A stretch of DNA of 64,000 bases from Macrolepiota albuminosa (lineage: Eukaryota > Basidiomycota > Agaricomycetes > Agaricales > Agaricaceae), in the NCBI GenBank assembly GCA_027475525.1, contig JAMWFC010000052.1, positions 496,001 through 560,000 of the forward strand, written 5' to 3'. Shown here one piece after another: positions 22,158-32,063 of this stretch. The notes under the pieces are model-generated. The model was not told where the DNA came from, searched no databases, and was given only the letters and a program-made list of their open reading frames with translations. The position numbers and the translations under genes are program-made. The stretch's first letter is position 1. Each line of letters starts with the position of its first letter.

Positions 22158-24519
22158 CGGTGGGGAGGCTTGTTGGCGTGTTGGTCGGTAAACTCCGGGG
22201 GCTTAGCGCGGGCGCCTTTTTGTTGCCCCCTAGGGAACGTCGGCACCGTTCGTCGGATTCCGGAATTGGGGTCGCTAATTGTGAGGGTCGTTTCCTCGTC
22301 GGTAACTGTCTTGACGACTGATCGTGCCAAGACGTCGAAGGGTCTGCCGAGTAGTAGGTCGTAAGCCAGGGAGCGTAAAATGTGGATCTGAAGATAAAAC
22401 GTAATGTCGCCAAGGGTGCACGGCACATTCTTGGCGAGTCCTAGGGATCTGTCTACCGTGCCGTTAGCACTCTGCATGTTTAGTATAATGGTAGGGTCGT
22501 AAATAAGGCCCAGATCGTTAGCGACTTCAGCTGCCATAGAAATAATCTGAGACCCGCTATCCACAATTGCCTGTCGTAAATAAGGCCCAGATCGTTAGCG
22601 ACTTCAGCTGCCATAGAAATAATCTGAGACCCGCTATCCACAATTGCCTCTACTTCGTGCTTGTTGTCTACGGTTAGCGCTACCGAGCGGATAGCGTGCG
22701 ATTCTTGAGCGACGGTAAGGATTGCTGGGTCTTCTCCATGGTCTACCGACCTAAGGTAGGTCTCCACTGGGTCCACAGAGGTGGCGTTAGCGATGGTGTC
22801 GGCAGGAGAGTCTTCAGCGTCCAGCGAGTCGACGGTAACAGAAAAACCAGGGAGCGCGTCGTCGAGATCCTCGACCTCGGCAACGGTTGTCGCCAAGGGT
22901 CGTCGGGGAGTGACTGCCATCTTGACTTGGTTGCGGACGTCTGGAGCAATACTGCAAAGTTCTTCTACTGACAAGGTGACGTGGGTTTTCATGATACGGT
23001 TAAAGACGTGGTTGGATTTCTCGATATCGAATATTGGCGCGGTAGGTCGGTAACCACCTTCAGGACGTTTCTCGGGAGCGGCAAAGTTTCGTTGGGCGGG
23101 AGCATGATAACGGTCGGGAATCCCTGAGTAGGGATGGAGAGGCGGCAAGGGTGGTTCGGGAGCGGTAGCGGTCGACGATGGTTCTGGAGCAGGAGCAGGG
23201 GTAGTGGCAGGCGGTGCGGTAGGAGCAGGTGTCGGTAACTTGCTAGCGGGAGGCATTGGCTTATATCCTTTGAGAGGTTGTTTGGGCTGCTTAACTTCAA
23301 CCCCATCAAAGACCTGATTCTTAAGCGAATCCAACTCCTGTTGGAGCTTGGCGATACGTTCTTCTCGCGAGAATGTAGGATGGTCGCCAACGCTGTCGAA
23401 ATGTAAAACCTCGTGAATCATCTGCTGTTGAGTCGCCTGTTCTGGGTCGGGGTTGGCGTTGCCGGAAAGCGTGCCGGTAACGATCTGTCCTGGGTTGCAC
23501 CTATGCCATTCATCAACTCGCTCCTGGAAGGACTTCTTGTCTGGGTAGTTGGGAATGATGGCGCCAGTGGTGAGAACTATCTTGCCGTCGATAGCCCGTC
23601 GAATTCTCCCTTGCCGAATGTAGTTCTCTAAAGTCGCGCAGCGTCCTCTAGTCATGGTGTGGCCAATTTCCCCACAGAAGTGGCAAGGGCCAGGCGCGGG
23701 TACGTTAGCGGGTCGGTTAGCAGTCAGGTTGGTGGTAATCATGGTTTCAATACGCGTCATAGCGGAAGCGACAGCGGCGGTAATAGCAGCATTGAGCTCC
23801 TCCTTCTTAACGAAGTCGGCAGCAGGAGGCGGGATGGGAATGATACCGTTAGTTCGCTCAGGTGGTGGGCTCGTCCTAGCGCGTTGCAGTCCAATGCCAG
23901 TGTCCGTTCCCTTGAGAACCCATTTACTGGCTTCAAAGACGTCGGCAACGTTATAGGGCTCGTCTGGGTGATGAGCCTGGTGAACTATCTCTAGGCGACG
24001 AGCAATACGAGTCCAAAGCGAAGTCGGGATGCCTTGTTGAAATAGGCGACGTTCCTCGTTAATGTAGAGCTTGCCGTTCTGGAGAAGCCACCTAGCGATT
24101 TTCTGGAATTCGCGGTAATACGTGGAGAATGCGCCAAGCGAGGAGGTGCCACTGTCGAAAGATTCCTGTACTAGTTTCTGGAGCTCGTTTACCATGTATC
24201 GGGTAGCTTCCTCTGCGCCAGGGTACAGCTGGATTACTGCCGTCTTCCAGTCCTCATACGAAGCGCCTTGAGCTGGAGCTGGCGGGGTGGCAGGAACAAA
24301 GGCGGCAAACTCGGTTAAACCTGTCCACGTCTCTGCCGTGTCATACGATACGTATCTTGCCGCGTACTCCTTCATCTGCGTGTGGTCGGTAATGTTACAA
24401 TCTCTGAATAGATACTCCAACTCCTTGAAATACTGGGAGAGCTCCCGTGGCTTGGACTCGTCCCATTTCAGTGCCGAGAAGTGGTTGCGTGGCGGCATGC
24501 GCTGGACTTGTTGTTCCAT
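22130..24519 (-). pseudogene. gypsy B gag and protease
   Basis: The ATG at 24519 starts MEQQVQRMPPRNHF. The capsid-like region includes ELSQYFKELEYLFRD and KLVQESFDSG, typical of basidiomycete gypsy Gag. A single zinc knuckle CHFCGEIGHTMTRGRC follows near residue 280, then a Pro-rich linker, a coiled-coil-like stretch (EERIAKLQQELDSLKNQV) and a retropepsin active site VEAIVDSGSQIISM. The 77-bp duplication 22496-22649 lies directly on the protease motif and produces a spurious C-terminus. After collapsing it the frame runs on to TGA at 22130. pol then starts in the -1 frame around 22157. No classical slippery heptamer is obvious at the overlap. Confidence 0.88.
22496..22649. repeat. 77-bp perfect tandem duplication #4
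   Basis: 22496-22572 equals 22573-22649. It duplicates the protease DSG region of gypsy B and shifts the frame. Confidence 0.95.
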
Positions 24520-24979
24520 GGCGACGGTGGTAACGAGTTCGGTTAGCGGTAGTGGGGAAGGAGTTCTAGGTATTGGCGACGGGGTAAGAGAAATGGCGAA
24601 TTGAGAAAGCGGTGTTAAAGGAGTGATGGGAGTGACTGATTGCGGTAAGGCAAAGGGCGACGCTAAGGGGTCGTCGGCACTATAATCGAGGGAATGCGGG
24701 AAGAGATCAGGAAAAGCGTCTACAGTGGCGTTCTGTAGTTCCTGGGCTAGAGAGAGACCCGGTAAGGCACCAGGTGGTTGTGGGGTTGATGGGTGGGAAG
24801 GAGCTATGCCTTCTGCCGACTGGTCTAGCAGGCGGCGCCTACGTTGGAGACGGGTTTCTGGCGGAATTCTGCCCTAGAGATCCCTCGCGGTGGGCTCCAA
24901 TTTGATGACGCCCAAAGTTTGGTCAGTAACAAATGTAGCAATAGTGTTACCGTACCAAGAGTCGCGGTGGGCTCCAATT
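24520..24979 (-). other. gypsy B leader with primer-binding site
   Basis: Next to the 5' LTR the minus strand reads TGGAGCCCACCGCGAGGG (24975-24958 including the duplicated copy; first copy 24898-24881). It begins with TGG as a complement of a tRNA 3' CCA should. I cannot name the tRNA. The remaining leader down to gag is open without an ATG (Pro/Ser-rich if translated) and is closed upstream by a TAG. Confidence 0.6.
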
Positions 24980-25038
24980 TGATGACGCCCAAAGTTTGGT
25001 CAGTAACAAATGTAGCAATAGTGTTACCGTACCAAGAG
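24885..25038. repeat. 77-bp perfect tandem duplication #5
   Basis: 24885-24961 equals 24962-25038. It spans the junction of primer-binding site and 5' LTR, so the LTR start appears twice (24903 and 24980). Confidence 0.95.
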
Positions 25039-25935
25039 TTAGCGTTGGGCGCGCTATAAGTGATATGAGGAGTCCCGGGCAGGTCCCAGAGAACGCGTCT
25101 GTGAAAAAGAGGTAATAGTCGGTAACGGGGTCGGCAAGTGTCAAGCGCTAAGGTAAAGCGCCTAAGGAAATGCGGTAAGTGAACACGGCAAAGGTAAGCG
25201 GCAAGAGCAAGATAAGCTTAGCGAAGTCTAAGCGTCGATAATGCCTGCCGTAGTTGCAAGGCGCGAGTGTGTCGAGTATTGGCGAACGTCTGCAACTGCC
25301 GATGAGTTTGACGTTGCCGACCGTAGCGTAAATGAGCTCTTGAGCATAAGGGAGGCTGAGGAAAGGGGAGTAGTAAACTCTGGTCTATTCGTCTGATGAT
25401 GTCCTATGTACAAGTCGGTAAGTACTTTTATACTACAATGAGTTCGCCGTCGCCAGTGGCTAATGACGCCAGAGTGCGGTAAACTGGAAAATTTCAAAGG
25501 GGTAGCTCCAACGGTTTCAGATCCCTACCGCCCATTCAAGAGCCTTAGCGACGCCAGGCGACAGATCGCGAAGCTAAACCATCACTCCATCACCCTTCTG
25601 TCCGTCAGAGCACCTAAGCGATGTCGGGCGCCAAATCGAGACGCTAAGCGGTGTCAGACGCCAAGGTCAAACGCCAAGCTGTCCGTCAGTTTTTGATAGA
25701 TCATCAGGCTTCTCGCTAAGCGCTGTCGTCAGTGACTGATGCCATCTGTCAGTTGTCATTCTGTCTGCCGATCGGCGCTATCACTGATTGGATCTGCTTC
25801 TTGCCGTGCGCGGCCGTCGGGAATGGCTTAAAATGGGTAGAACACGTGCGCTAAGTTCGGAACGAGTGCGGCAAGGTTTCCGGAGCCGGTGCCGAGCCTG
25901 CCGTTGATGCGCCTAACCTGTATAGGGTCCTATCA
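24980..25935 (-). repeat. gypsy B 5' LTR (956 bp)
   Basis: Same length and ends as 14296-15251. The differences seen on direct reading are CAAG/CGAG, GCGT/GCAT, TTGC/TCGC, CGTC/CGCC, ATGC/ACGC, CAAA/CGAA, TTGG/TCGG and CTGA/CCGA types, eight transitions in total. Confidence 0.95.
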
Positions 25936-27591
25936 GCGTTTATGTATCTATTCGTCTTTTCACGAAGTTGATCCTGAAGTGCTCGCAGGCAGCGAGGCAA
26001 ATGATACTTGTACTGCTTGTTATCGTCAATGAGGTTGATCTCATGATTAACCTCCCGCCATGGAGGAAGCTCTTCCTTCGTTCCATTGACGATATCAGCG
26101 AACTCCAGTTGCCATTGCTGGCGCAATCGAGGAATATCCTCCTCTGTAAGGCTCAAAGCCTTGCCTTTTCCTTTGGCTATGCGTGCTATACACGGTTGAA
26201 CCTTTGGTTCAAATCGCTCCTGTAAGGCACGTACGTGCTCCTCTGTGAGATCTCCCGGATTCAACCTTACAACCGGTTGTTTCCTCGTCGTACTCGCCGA
26301 CGACTGCACACTTCTCGCTTTCAGCAAAAATCCATCAAATACGATATCTGATGTTTCGGAAATCTTGTCCTCTCGTGCGTGACGGTACACTTCTCCCGTC
26401 TGGGTCGCTTGCCCACTTCCCATAGCCTGCGTCACCATTGACGCTACCAACTCATTCCACTCCCGTGGCATTCGTGGGTCATATGCCCATTGCACTCCTG
26501 GCCGAGGCACTGGTCGATCCATTAGCGACCTAGTGCTACCCACAGTTCCCATCGTACTGTATACCTTGTCCTTGACGAGATCCTCAACCTTCACTCAAGA
26601 GCTAGTCGGCTGGCATTCCAGCGACTCCACCACGCGTTTACTACACTCATTCTTGCACTGCACAGCCTGTTTAGGCTTTCCATTGGTACACCCAGTCACA
26701 TCTGGGTGCTTCCCCTTCTTCAGAGTTCCTTGAAACTCTTCCTCAGTCATCAGTATAGCCGGCGAATCAGCCGGCAGGCTTTTTGGTGGGGCCTGTTTGT
26801 CCTCCACCTCCTGTACAGTCGCTCTCCTGCGACCATCTAGTCAGTTGCGCTCATCACGCCGCTTTTCAGTTGCGCGATAGCACCTCAGATGACCATCTGT
26901 ATTGTTCAACACAACTTTCTCCGCCTTCAAAGGTGTACCATTTACCACAACCATGTCATTCACAAAGTCCAACGACACCTTGTTCTTACGCATAAACGGC
27001 GTACCAATGATCATGTCATAGCGATCAAAATTCGCTATATCCACATATTTTTTCGTCAACATCCCTGACGTCTTTATTCTCACCTCCGTGCCAAACTGCA
27101 CCATAGCGCGACTCCCCACAGTCCCCAGCTGGAGCATCAAGGGCTCCTCCAGTTCATGAACGCGAATCGCGTTGACGTGAGCAAACTGGGGCGTAATGCC
27201 TGTAGTGGTACTCCCGGAGTCCCACAACGTCCATGCCGGATGTCCATTGACATCAACATACGTGACCAGGCACTCCTTCTCTTCGGGAGTATAGCGTGGC
27301 CGCTGCAACTTATTAGTTGCCTTCTGCAGGGTTACGCGTCTCATTCGGACGTGCTGATCTCCACGGCACTCCGTCAGTGCAAACAGGTGTTCCTCCTCGT
27401 CATCACGAGCATAGTAGTCGCTGTCATACACATCCACTGCGACGTATTCATCGCCATCAATCTGGACGCTCTCGGCGTCATCCACTTCCGACCCGTCAGC
27501 CTCTACGTGCGGCTCCTCCTCCGTGTCGTCGACGACCTCATTGTCTTCGTTGTCACTGACAACATCACTCGGTGCTGCAGCTGTATGGGCT

Positions 27592-27745
27592 GCTCGGATG
27601 TGTGCCTTAGGAGGGGCGGGACACTCCTTAGCAAAATGCCTGCTCCTGCCACAGTTGTAGCACGCTGAGCTCGGATGTGTGCCTTAGGAGGGGCGGGACA
27701 CTCCTTAGCAAAATGCCTGCTCCTGCCACAGTTGTAGCACGCTGA
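27592..27745. repeat. 77-bp perfect tandem duplication #6
   Basis: 27592-27668 equals 27669-27745. It duplicates the gypsy A zinc knuckle codons, so the apparent second knuckle is not evidence of a two-knuckle Gag. Confidence 0.95.
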
Positions 27746-28837
27746 GGAATCCCCGGCAGGCCTTCTCTGGGCCGCTCCTGGAGCCCCAGCGGTTTTGCCC
27801 GCTATACGCGGTACAGGTGCCACCACTCCTCTCGGTGCTACCTGATTCTGACCTGAAAAGGGTTGACTATCCTTTGCTGGCAATTGTCCAGCAGGCTTCG
27901 ATCGAGGCTGTTGGCCTCCAAGGACTGTCTTACAAACAACAAATCGCGGATTGCGATTGTTCTCCATATCTGTCTGTTTGGCCAGGAAGGTTCCCACCTT
28001 CACTGCCTGACAGTTCACTGTTCCTCGGCGTGAACTACGCTGCTCATAATGGTTTGCAGTCCGCGTTGACTGCTCATAAAGGATGGCATACGCCAAGAAT
28101 TCGGTCACAGTATTGACCTCCGGAGACAAATTATCGTTGCATATCAACGCTCTCCTCATGTCTGCGGGTATTCCATCCAGGAATGTCTCGCGGATAGTGT
28201 ATTTGTCTGGATAGACGGCCATATTCTGTGCATGACCCACCAGGTCATCATAAAAGGTCTGGACGCCAGTCTTAGCGTCATACACTGCCTTTCTAAAGGC
28301 ATCACGAGCTTCCTGCATCGTAGCAGCGTTGACGAACTGATTATACAGTCCTATCAGGACTTCTTTAAATGTCCAATGCGACTTGTCACGATTAATGTGG
28401 AGAACATGGCGACGGAACCAATTCCGAGCCTCTCCCTCCATAAATTTGTGTAGCACAAATATCCTCTCCTGGTCCATGTCGTCTCCACCATAGCAGCAGG
28501 CTGCAAGGTGGTAGCACACATCCATGGCCCAGTCCTCCAGTTGAGAGAACCTATGTCCTCCAGCGTACGCACGTATGTGCTTACCATCGGATTTACGGGG
28601 ACTTACCCCAGCAGGGAACTTAAATCTGACTCCAAGGGAGTCATCCACCAGATGAGTGAGGCGGTCATGCATATGATCCATATGGATCCTGACCGCTTCA
28701 TTCATTCCCGGCGTAGTTTCACGCAAATCATGAGGTGCGGGCATTGAAAATGCCCGAGGACTGCGAAACAGGTGCTCATTGGCCACTCTTTCCGGCCGTG
28801 TGGTGGGCTGTTGCCTCACTTGTTGCTCTGCTGGTAA

Positions 28838-28991
28838 TCCACCAGCCTGCCTGCCACTATCACGACGATTATTATTGTCCTGATCGTCATTCCTACGATC
28901 ACGTCCTCCACCGTTCCACCAGCCTGCCTGCCACTATTACGACGATTATTATTGTCCTGATCGTCATTCCTACGATCACGTCCTCCACCGT
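28838..28991. repeat. 77-bp tandem duplication #7 (one mismatch)
   Basis: 28838-28914 equals 28915-28991 except C/T at 28861/28938. It lies within gypsy A gag. Confidence 0.93.
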
Positions 28992-30507
28992 CGTTATTGC
29001 GACGAATTGGCTCCCTCCGCTCGTAGTGGTCACTACTATTATCACTACCACCCGGATTTCTGTCCGGTTCAGCAGTTCGAGCCGCGAATTGTCGCCGCAT
29101 CTCATTGACAGGCGTTACACCCTCGCGCCCTTCAAAGACTACTCTCTGGTCGTCAATCAACGACTCACCATGATCACGCAAGTCCTGGTTGCGTATTCTC
29201 TGGTAATTGACGCGTTCATTCCAGTTGTCCACTAGATGGACGCGTCGCACTACGCGTCGCACTATGCGTCATGGTCGCGTTCGCTCCTCAAGAATGTGGA
29301 CTTCGTCCACCTCTTCCTTGATTGTAACTTGCTTACGAGGTGTCTTAACCTCCTGCACTACAAGTAGTGCCTCTGGCTCTGCCGGAGTCGTCGTTACAGT
29401 CTCCACCTCAGACAATGCCTGCTGAGGCACTCCGCTAACAATGCGTTGACGGTTTGCGGCGTTCTGACGCTGAACGTAGTCTTGCTGAGACTCATTAGCC
29501 TGACGAGGCGCATTGAGCAATTCCATCGCGTCCACGATTAATGGCGCTCGTCTGCGCACACTCATCTCACATTCTACTGAGTCAGCTGGAGTAGCCGTTG
29601 AGACTGCTGACCCTTGCGCTGCTTTGCGCTTAAGGTATTCTACCACTTTGAGTTCGAAAATGCGCACAAACAATTTGATATATTCATTTGAATCTGCACG
29701 GGGTACATCGTGGCTCCTAGCAGCCAGCAACTGTAAGTGCTTGACTACATAAAGCTGAAGACGCTTTCACGTCGATTCCTTCGCAACCGACGGATATCGG
29801 TCCAACACCAGCTGTAACTGGACAGACAAGGTCAAATGCGACCTTTTGCTTTCCTCATCATCTGAGGACTCCAACTCGGACTCTAAGTCCATAACTCTCC
29901 TGAGGCCGTCATGCCTCACTTGCGGCTGTTTGCCAGCCCGTCTGTGCAACTCTGGAATTCCAGGCGCTGGTGACGCCTTTTCCAACCCTACGACATTGTC
30001 GTCCTCCCTACTGACCACTATTGCTGGTCCTTGCTTCTGTCCTTGTGTCGTCAACGACGACGGTCCCAGTTCAGTGGCAGCATTGGCCACATATTCCAAA
30101 TGCCGTTCCATAGGTGCAGTCCGGAATGGGGTGCTATGCGCAAACGCGCTGCCTTGTACCATTTCCGAGTACTGGGTAACGTCCGGTTGACCCTCAGAGG
30201 GAGCTGAAGAGCTCTCAGGCAATACCGGATACATCAGTGAAGGCATTTGGCTCGCTGGCAGCGACACTCCTGAGACCGTGGATCTCTCTCCTGGTTTTCC
30301 ACCAGGTCGTACAATGGACATCATCCATGATACGGATAGCCCACCAGGCATTCCAAAGCTCGCGCTGACATCGTGAGGGGTCTTTTTGTCCCGCTTTGGC
30401 GGAGGTTGGTATGCTGACGCAGATTGCGTCTTCACAGCCTGAAGCACAGGTAAGTCACCTGCGTCTGCAGCTGGGAACGGAGGATCCGGATCAAGAGAGC
30501 CAGTCAT

Positions 30508-30618
30508 GGAAGCACGTTTTCAGTGTGATGCCAACAGAGAATCGAGAGGTTTTGATGATAGTTGCCTAGTCGGTAACAAGCCTAGAGTCTAAAGCCGATA
30601 GCAGAAGATTTAAAAAAA
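30508..30618 (-). other. gypsy A 5' leader, no canonical primer-binding site
   Basis: Directly after the 5' LTR the minus strand reads TTTTTTTAAATCTTCTGC, which does not begin with TGG as a tRNA-3'-end site would. Self-priming, as in Tf1-type chromoviruses, or another primer is possible. I found no obvious complement in the short LTR. Confidence 0.5.
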
Positions 30619-30796
30619 TGTAACCGGAGTTACGGGTTAGAACTATCTTGTGTGTATCACACAAGTGCTAAATCAGACCGCAGTATCGGATTTGACTAGT
30701 ACTTAGAGTGAAAACAAGATGTTGTCTTACGTAATACTCTACTAATTGATTATAGCATCGTTGACGCTAAGAACACGGATGGATGACTCCGTTACA
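30619..30796 (-). repeat. gypsy A 5' LTR
   Basis: 178 bp, pairing with 7569-7746. The TSD TAGAG is at 30797-30801. The minus strand begins TGTAACGGAGTC. Confidence 0.95.
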
Positions 30797-30801
30797 TAGA
30801 G

Positions 30802-31606
30802 ATTTATTAAATTTTCTTTGAAAGCAATTCAGGGTTGGGAGTGCTGTGTCTGCTCAATAAGTCAAAGACTCTACTTTTTGTCTTACATACATTTCAAACA
30901 CTATCCTTGCTTGTGTTCAATCCTGGAGAATAGCTGTCAATCAACTTTCCACCACATCTTGGGACTTTACCCAAAACAAAAAAATACAGCATTTTATGAA
31001 TAGTGTACTAGATTATCAAGCCTTCAATGTACTCAGGGAAGAAGTATGTTGCTTGTGGGACAACAACCCTGATGGAACTTTTGACTTCTTCAACCTTGCA
31101 AACATGATATTAAAAATAGACATAGATGTTTGACAACATTTGGCAGGATCCCAACCTCTTTCCAAGACACAAAATTCTCAATGTCATCCTTCCTTGACAC
31201 AATCTTCTTTGACACCTGCACAACATCACTCTGATACCACAACTGACCCTAAACAAAACACTCAACATATAAAAATAGAGACAATCCAAATTGTCCCAAA
31301 GCAAATGTAGCTATTTCAGAAAATCTGATAATAAACACTTTTATAGAATCAATCACAGCCACTCCAACTTTTGTTAATGACAGCCTTGATAATTCTGTAT
31401 TATTTTCAATAGCTGAGAAGAAGGAGAATAATACTGATTTCCAGCTTTATGTTGATTCTAGAGTTGATACTAAGAAACATGCATCATACTATGCATTTAT
31501 AAACTCAATAACACCAGTAGCATTTGCAAGTATTATGCATCAATTCAACTCTATCCTTGATTCAGATTGTACAATGCACATTATCAAAGATCAAAAAGTT
31601 ACCTAG
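30802..31606 (+). pseudogene. copia-2 gag C-terminus and protease remnant
   Basis: The frame left at 7568 resumes as DLLNFL here. Then SWRIAVNQLSTTSWDF, NVLREEVCCLWD and FDFFNLANMILKIDIDV match copia-1 Gag closely. A decayed protease motif follows, SILDSDCTMHIIKDQ (DSG changed to DSD), at about 31550-31595. Homology stops near 31600, so integrase and RT of copia-2 are absent here. Stops of mixed kind and low CpG mark it as old. Confidence 0.82.
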
Positions 31607-31748
31607 CTTGGCAAGGAGGTTTCTTAGTCATTGGTGAATGGGAGAGGCATTGTGGGGGTAGCTACTGGCTCTTTAAGAAGCTGGATGTAAGCTGGTGCTT
31701 TCATGGTTGGCAGCACAAGCTGGAGATGTGGCTGGAAAATGAGGCCTC

Positions 31749-32063
31749 TGTAAGTAATGTATTCCTTGATTCAGTTAAATAAACTCTGTTTGATCTGTAG
31801 TATACAGTAAGTAATGTATTCTACAGGACATAATCAGTATTAGATTAAAAAGTAAAGTAAAAAACATACCCTCAGTTTGGTTAAATAAACTGAGAGACTA
31901 TTTAAGAGATATATCTTACATATGGAAATACTGAAGGTGTGGCTTGAGAAACTATACAGAATGATTGAACTTGATTGTACTAGAGTGGTAAGTAAGAACA
32001 AAGAAAAAAGATTTACCAGGAAGTAACCAATGCCACCACCACAGCAGTGAGTCTATTCCAACA
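31749..32063 (-). repeat. copia-3 3' LTR (315 bp)
   Basis: Plus strand TGTAAGTAATG to TTCCAACA. It contains an internal near-repeat: AGTAAGTAATGTATT recurs after about 55 bp. On the element side the minus strand reads TCTAGAGGAG, a weak purine tract. Confidence 0.85.

Larger units (their letters stand above)
14296..25935 (-). mobile_element. gypsy B, Ty3/gypsy retrotransposon nested in gypsy A RT
   Basis: The LTRs at 14296-15251 and 24980-25935 are both 956 bp and end TGATGACG/CCTATCA. The flanking target duplication is GCGT, or GCGTT if the ambiguous T is counted (14292-14295, 25936-25939). Removing the element rejoins the gypsy A RT frame exactly (NRYINA to KWWEP). The LTR pair differs at 8 positions by eye, all transitions, 7 of them in CpG context. 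Order from the 5' end: LTR, primer-binding site, gag-PR, RT-RH-IN, an antisense intron-containing gene, purine tract, LTR. The whole element is loaded with CGSYAA/TTRSCG hexamers. Confidence 0.95.
25940..30507 (-). pseudogene. gypsy A gag, protease and start of RT
   Basis: The ATG at 30507 starts MTGSLDPDPPFPAAD. The N-terminal third is low-complexity. The Gag core includes DKSHWTFKEVLIGLYNQF and FYDDLVGHAQNM, and the zinc knuckle is CYNCGRSRHFAKECP (CX2CX4HX4C). The retropepsin motif WTLWDSGSTTTGITP follows near 27220. The frame then reaches RT (ELPPWREVNHEINL) at the gypsy B insertion. Internal stops are TGA only: 29769-29767, 29271-29269, 26843-26841 and 26597-26595. Two apparent frameshifts coincide with 77-bp duplications at 28838-28991 and 27592-27745; collapsing both restores a single phase from start to RT. 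No separate gag stop exists other than TGA, so Gag-Pol is either one polyprotein or made by TGA readthrough. Confidence 0.9.
7569..30796 (-). mobile_element. gypsy A, chromodomain-type Ty3/gypsy retrotransposon with extra ORF
   Basis: The element is bounded by two 178-bp LTRs (7569-7746, 30619-30796), ends TGTAAC/GTTACA, and by the 5-bp target duplication TAGAG (7564-7568 and 30797-30801). Without gypsy B (14296-25935) and one TSD copy it is about 11.6 kb. Order from the 5' end (right): LTR, one gag-PR-RT-RNaseH-IN-chromodomain frame (30507 to 11217), a second ORF (11051-8103), a purine run, 3' LTR. The LTRs differ at two sites that I can see, both CpG/CpA. The pol order and the C-terminal chromodomain place it among chromoviruses. 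The host sequence is copia-2 gag. Confidence 0.95.

Noticed and set aside
27592..27745. Two zinc knuckles in gypsy A Gag
   Set aside because: The second is the 77-bp duplicate of the first, in another frame.
8103..30507. TGA read as tryptophan (altered code)
   Set aside because: TGG is used normally for Trp in the same frames (e.g. KWWEP, YWWP), and CpG decay explains the TGA codons.
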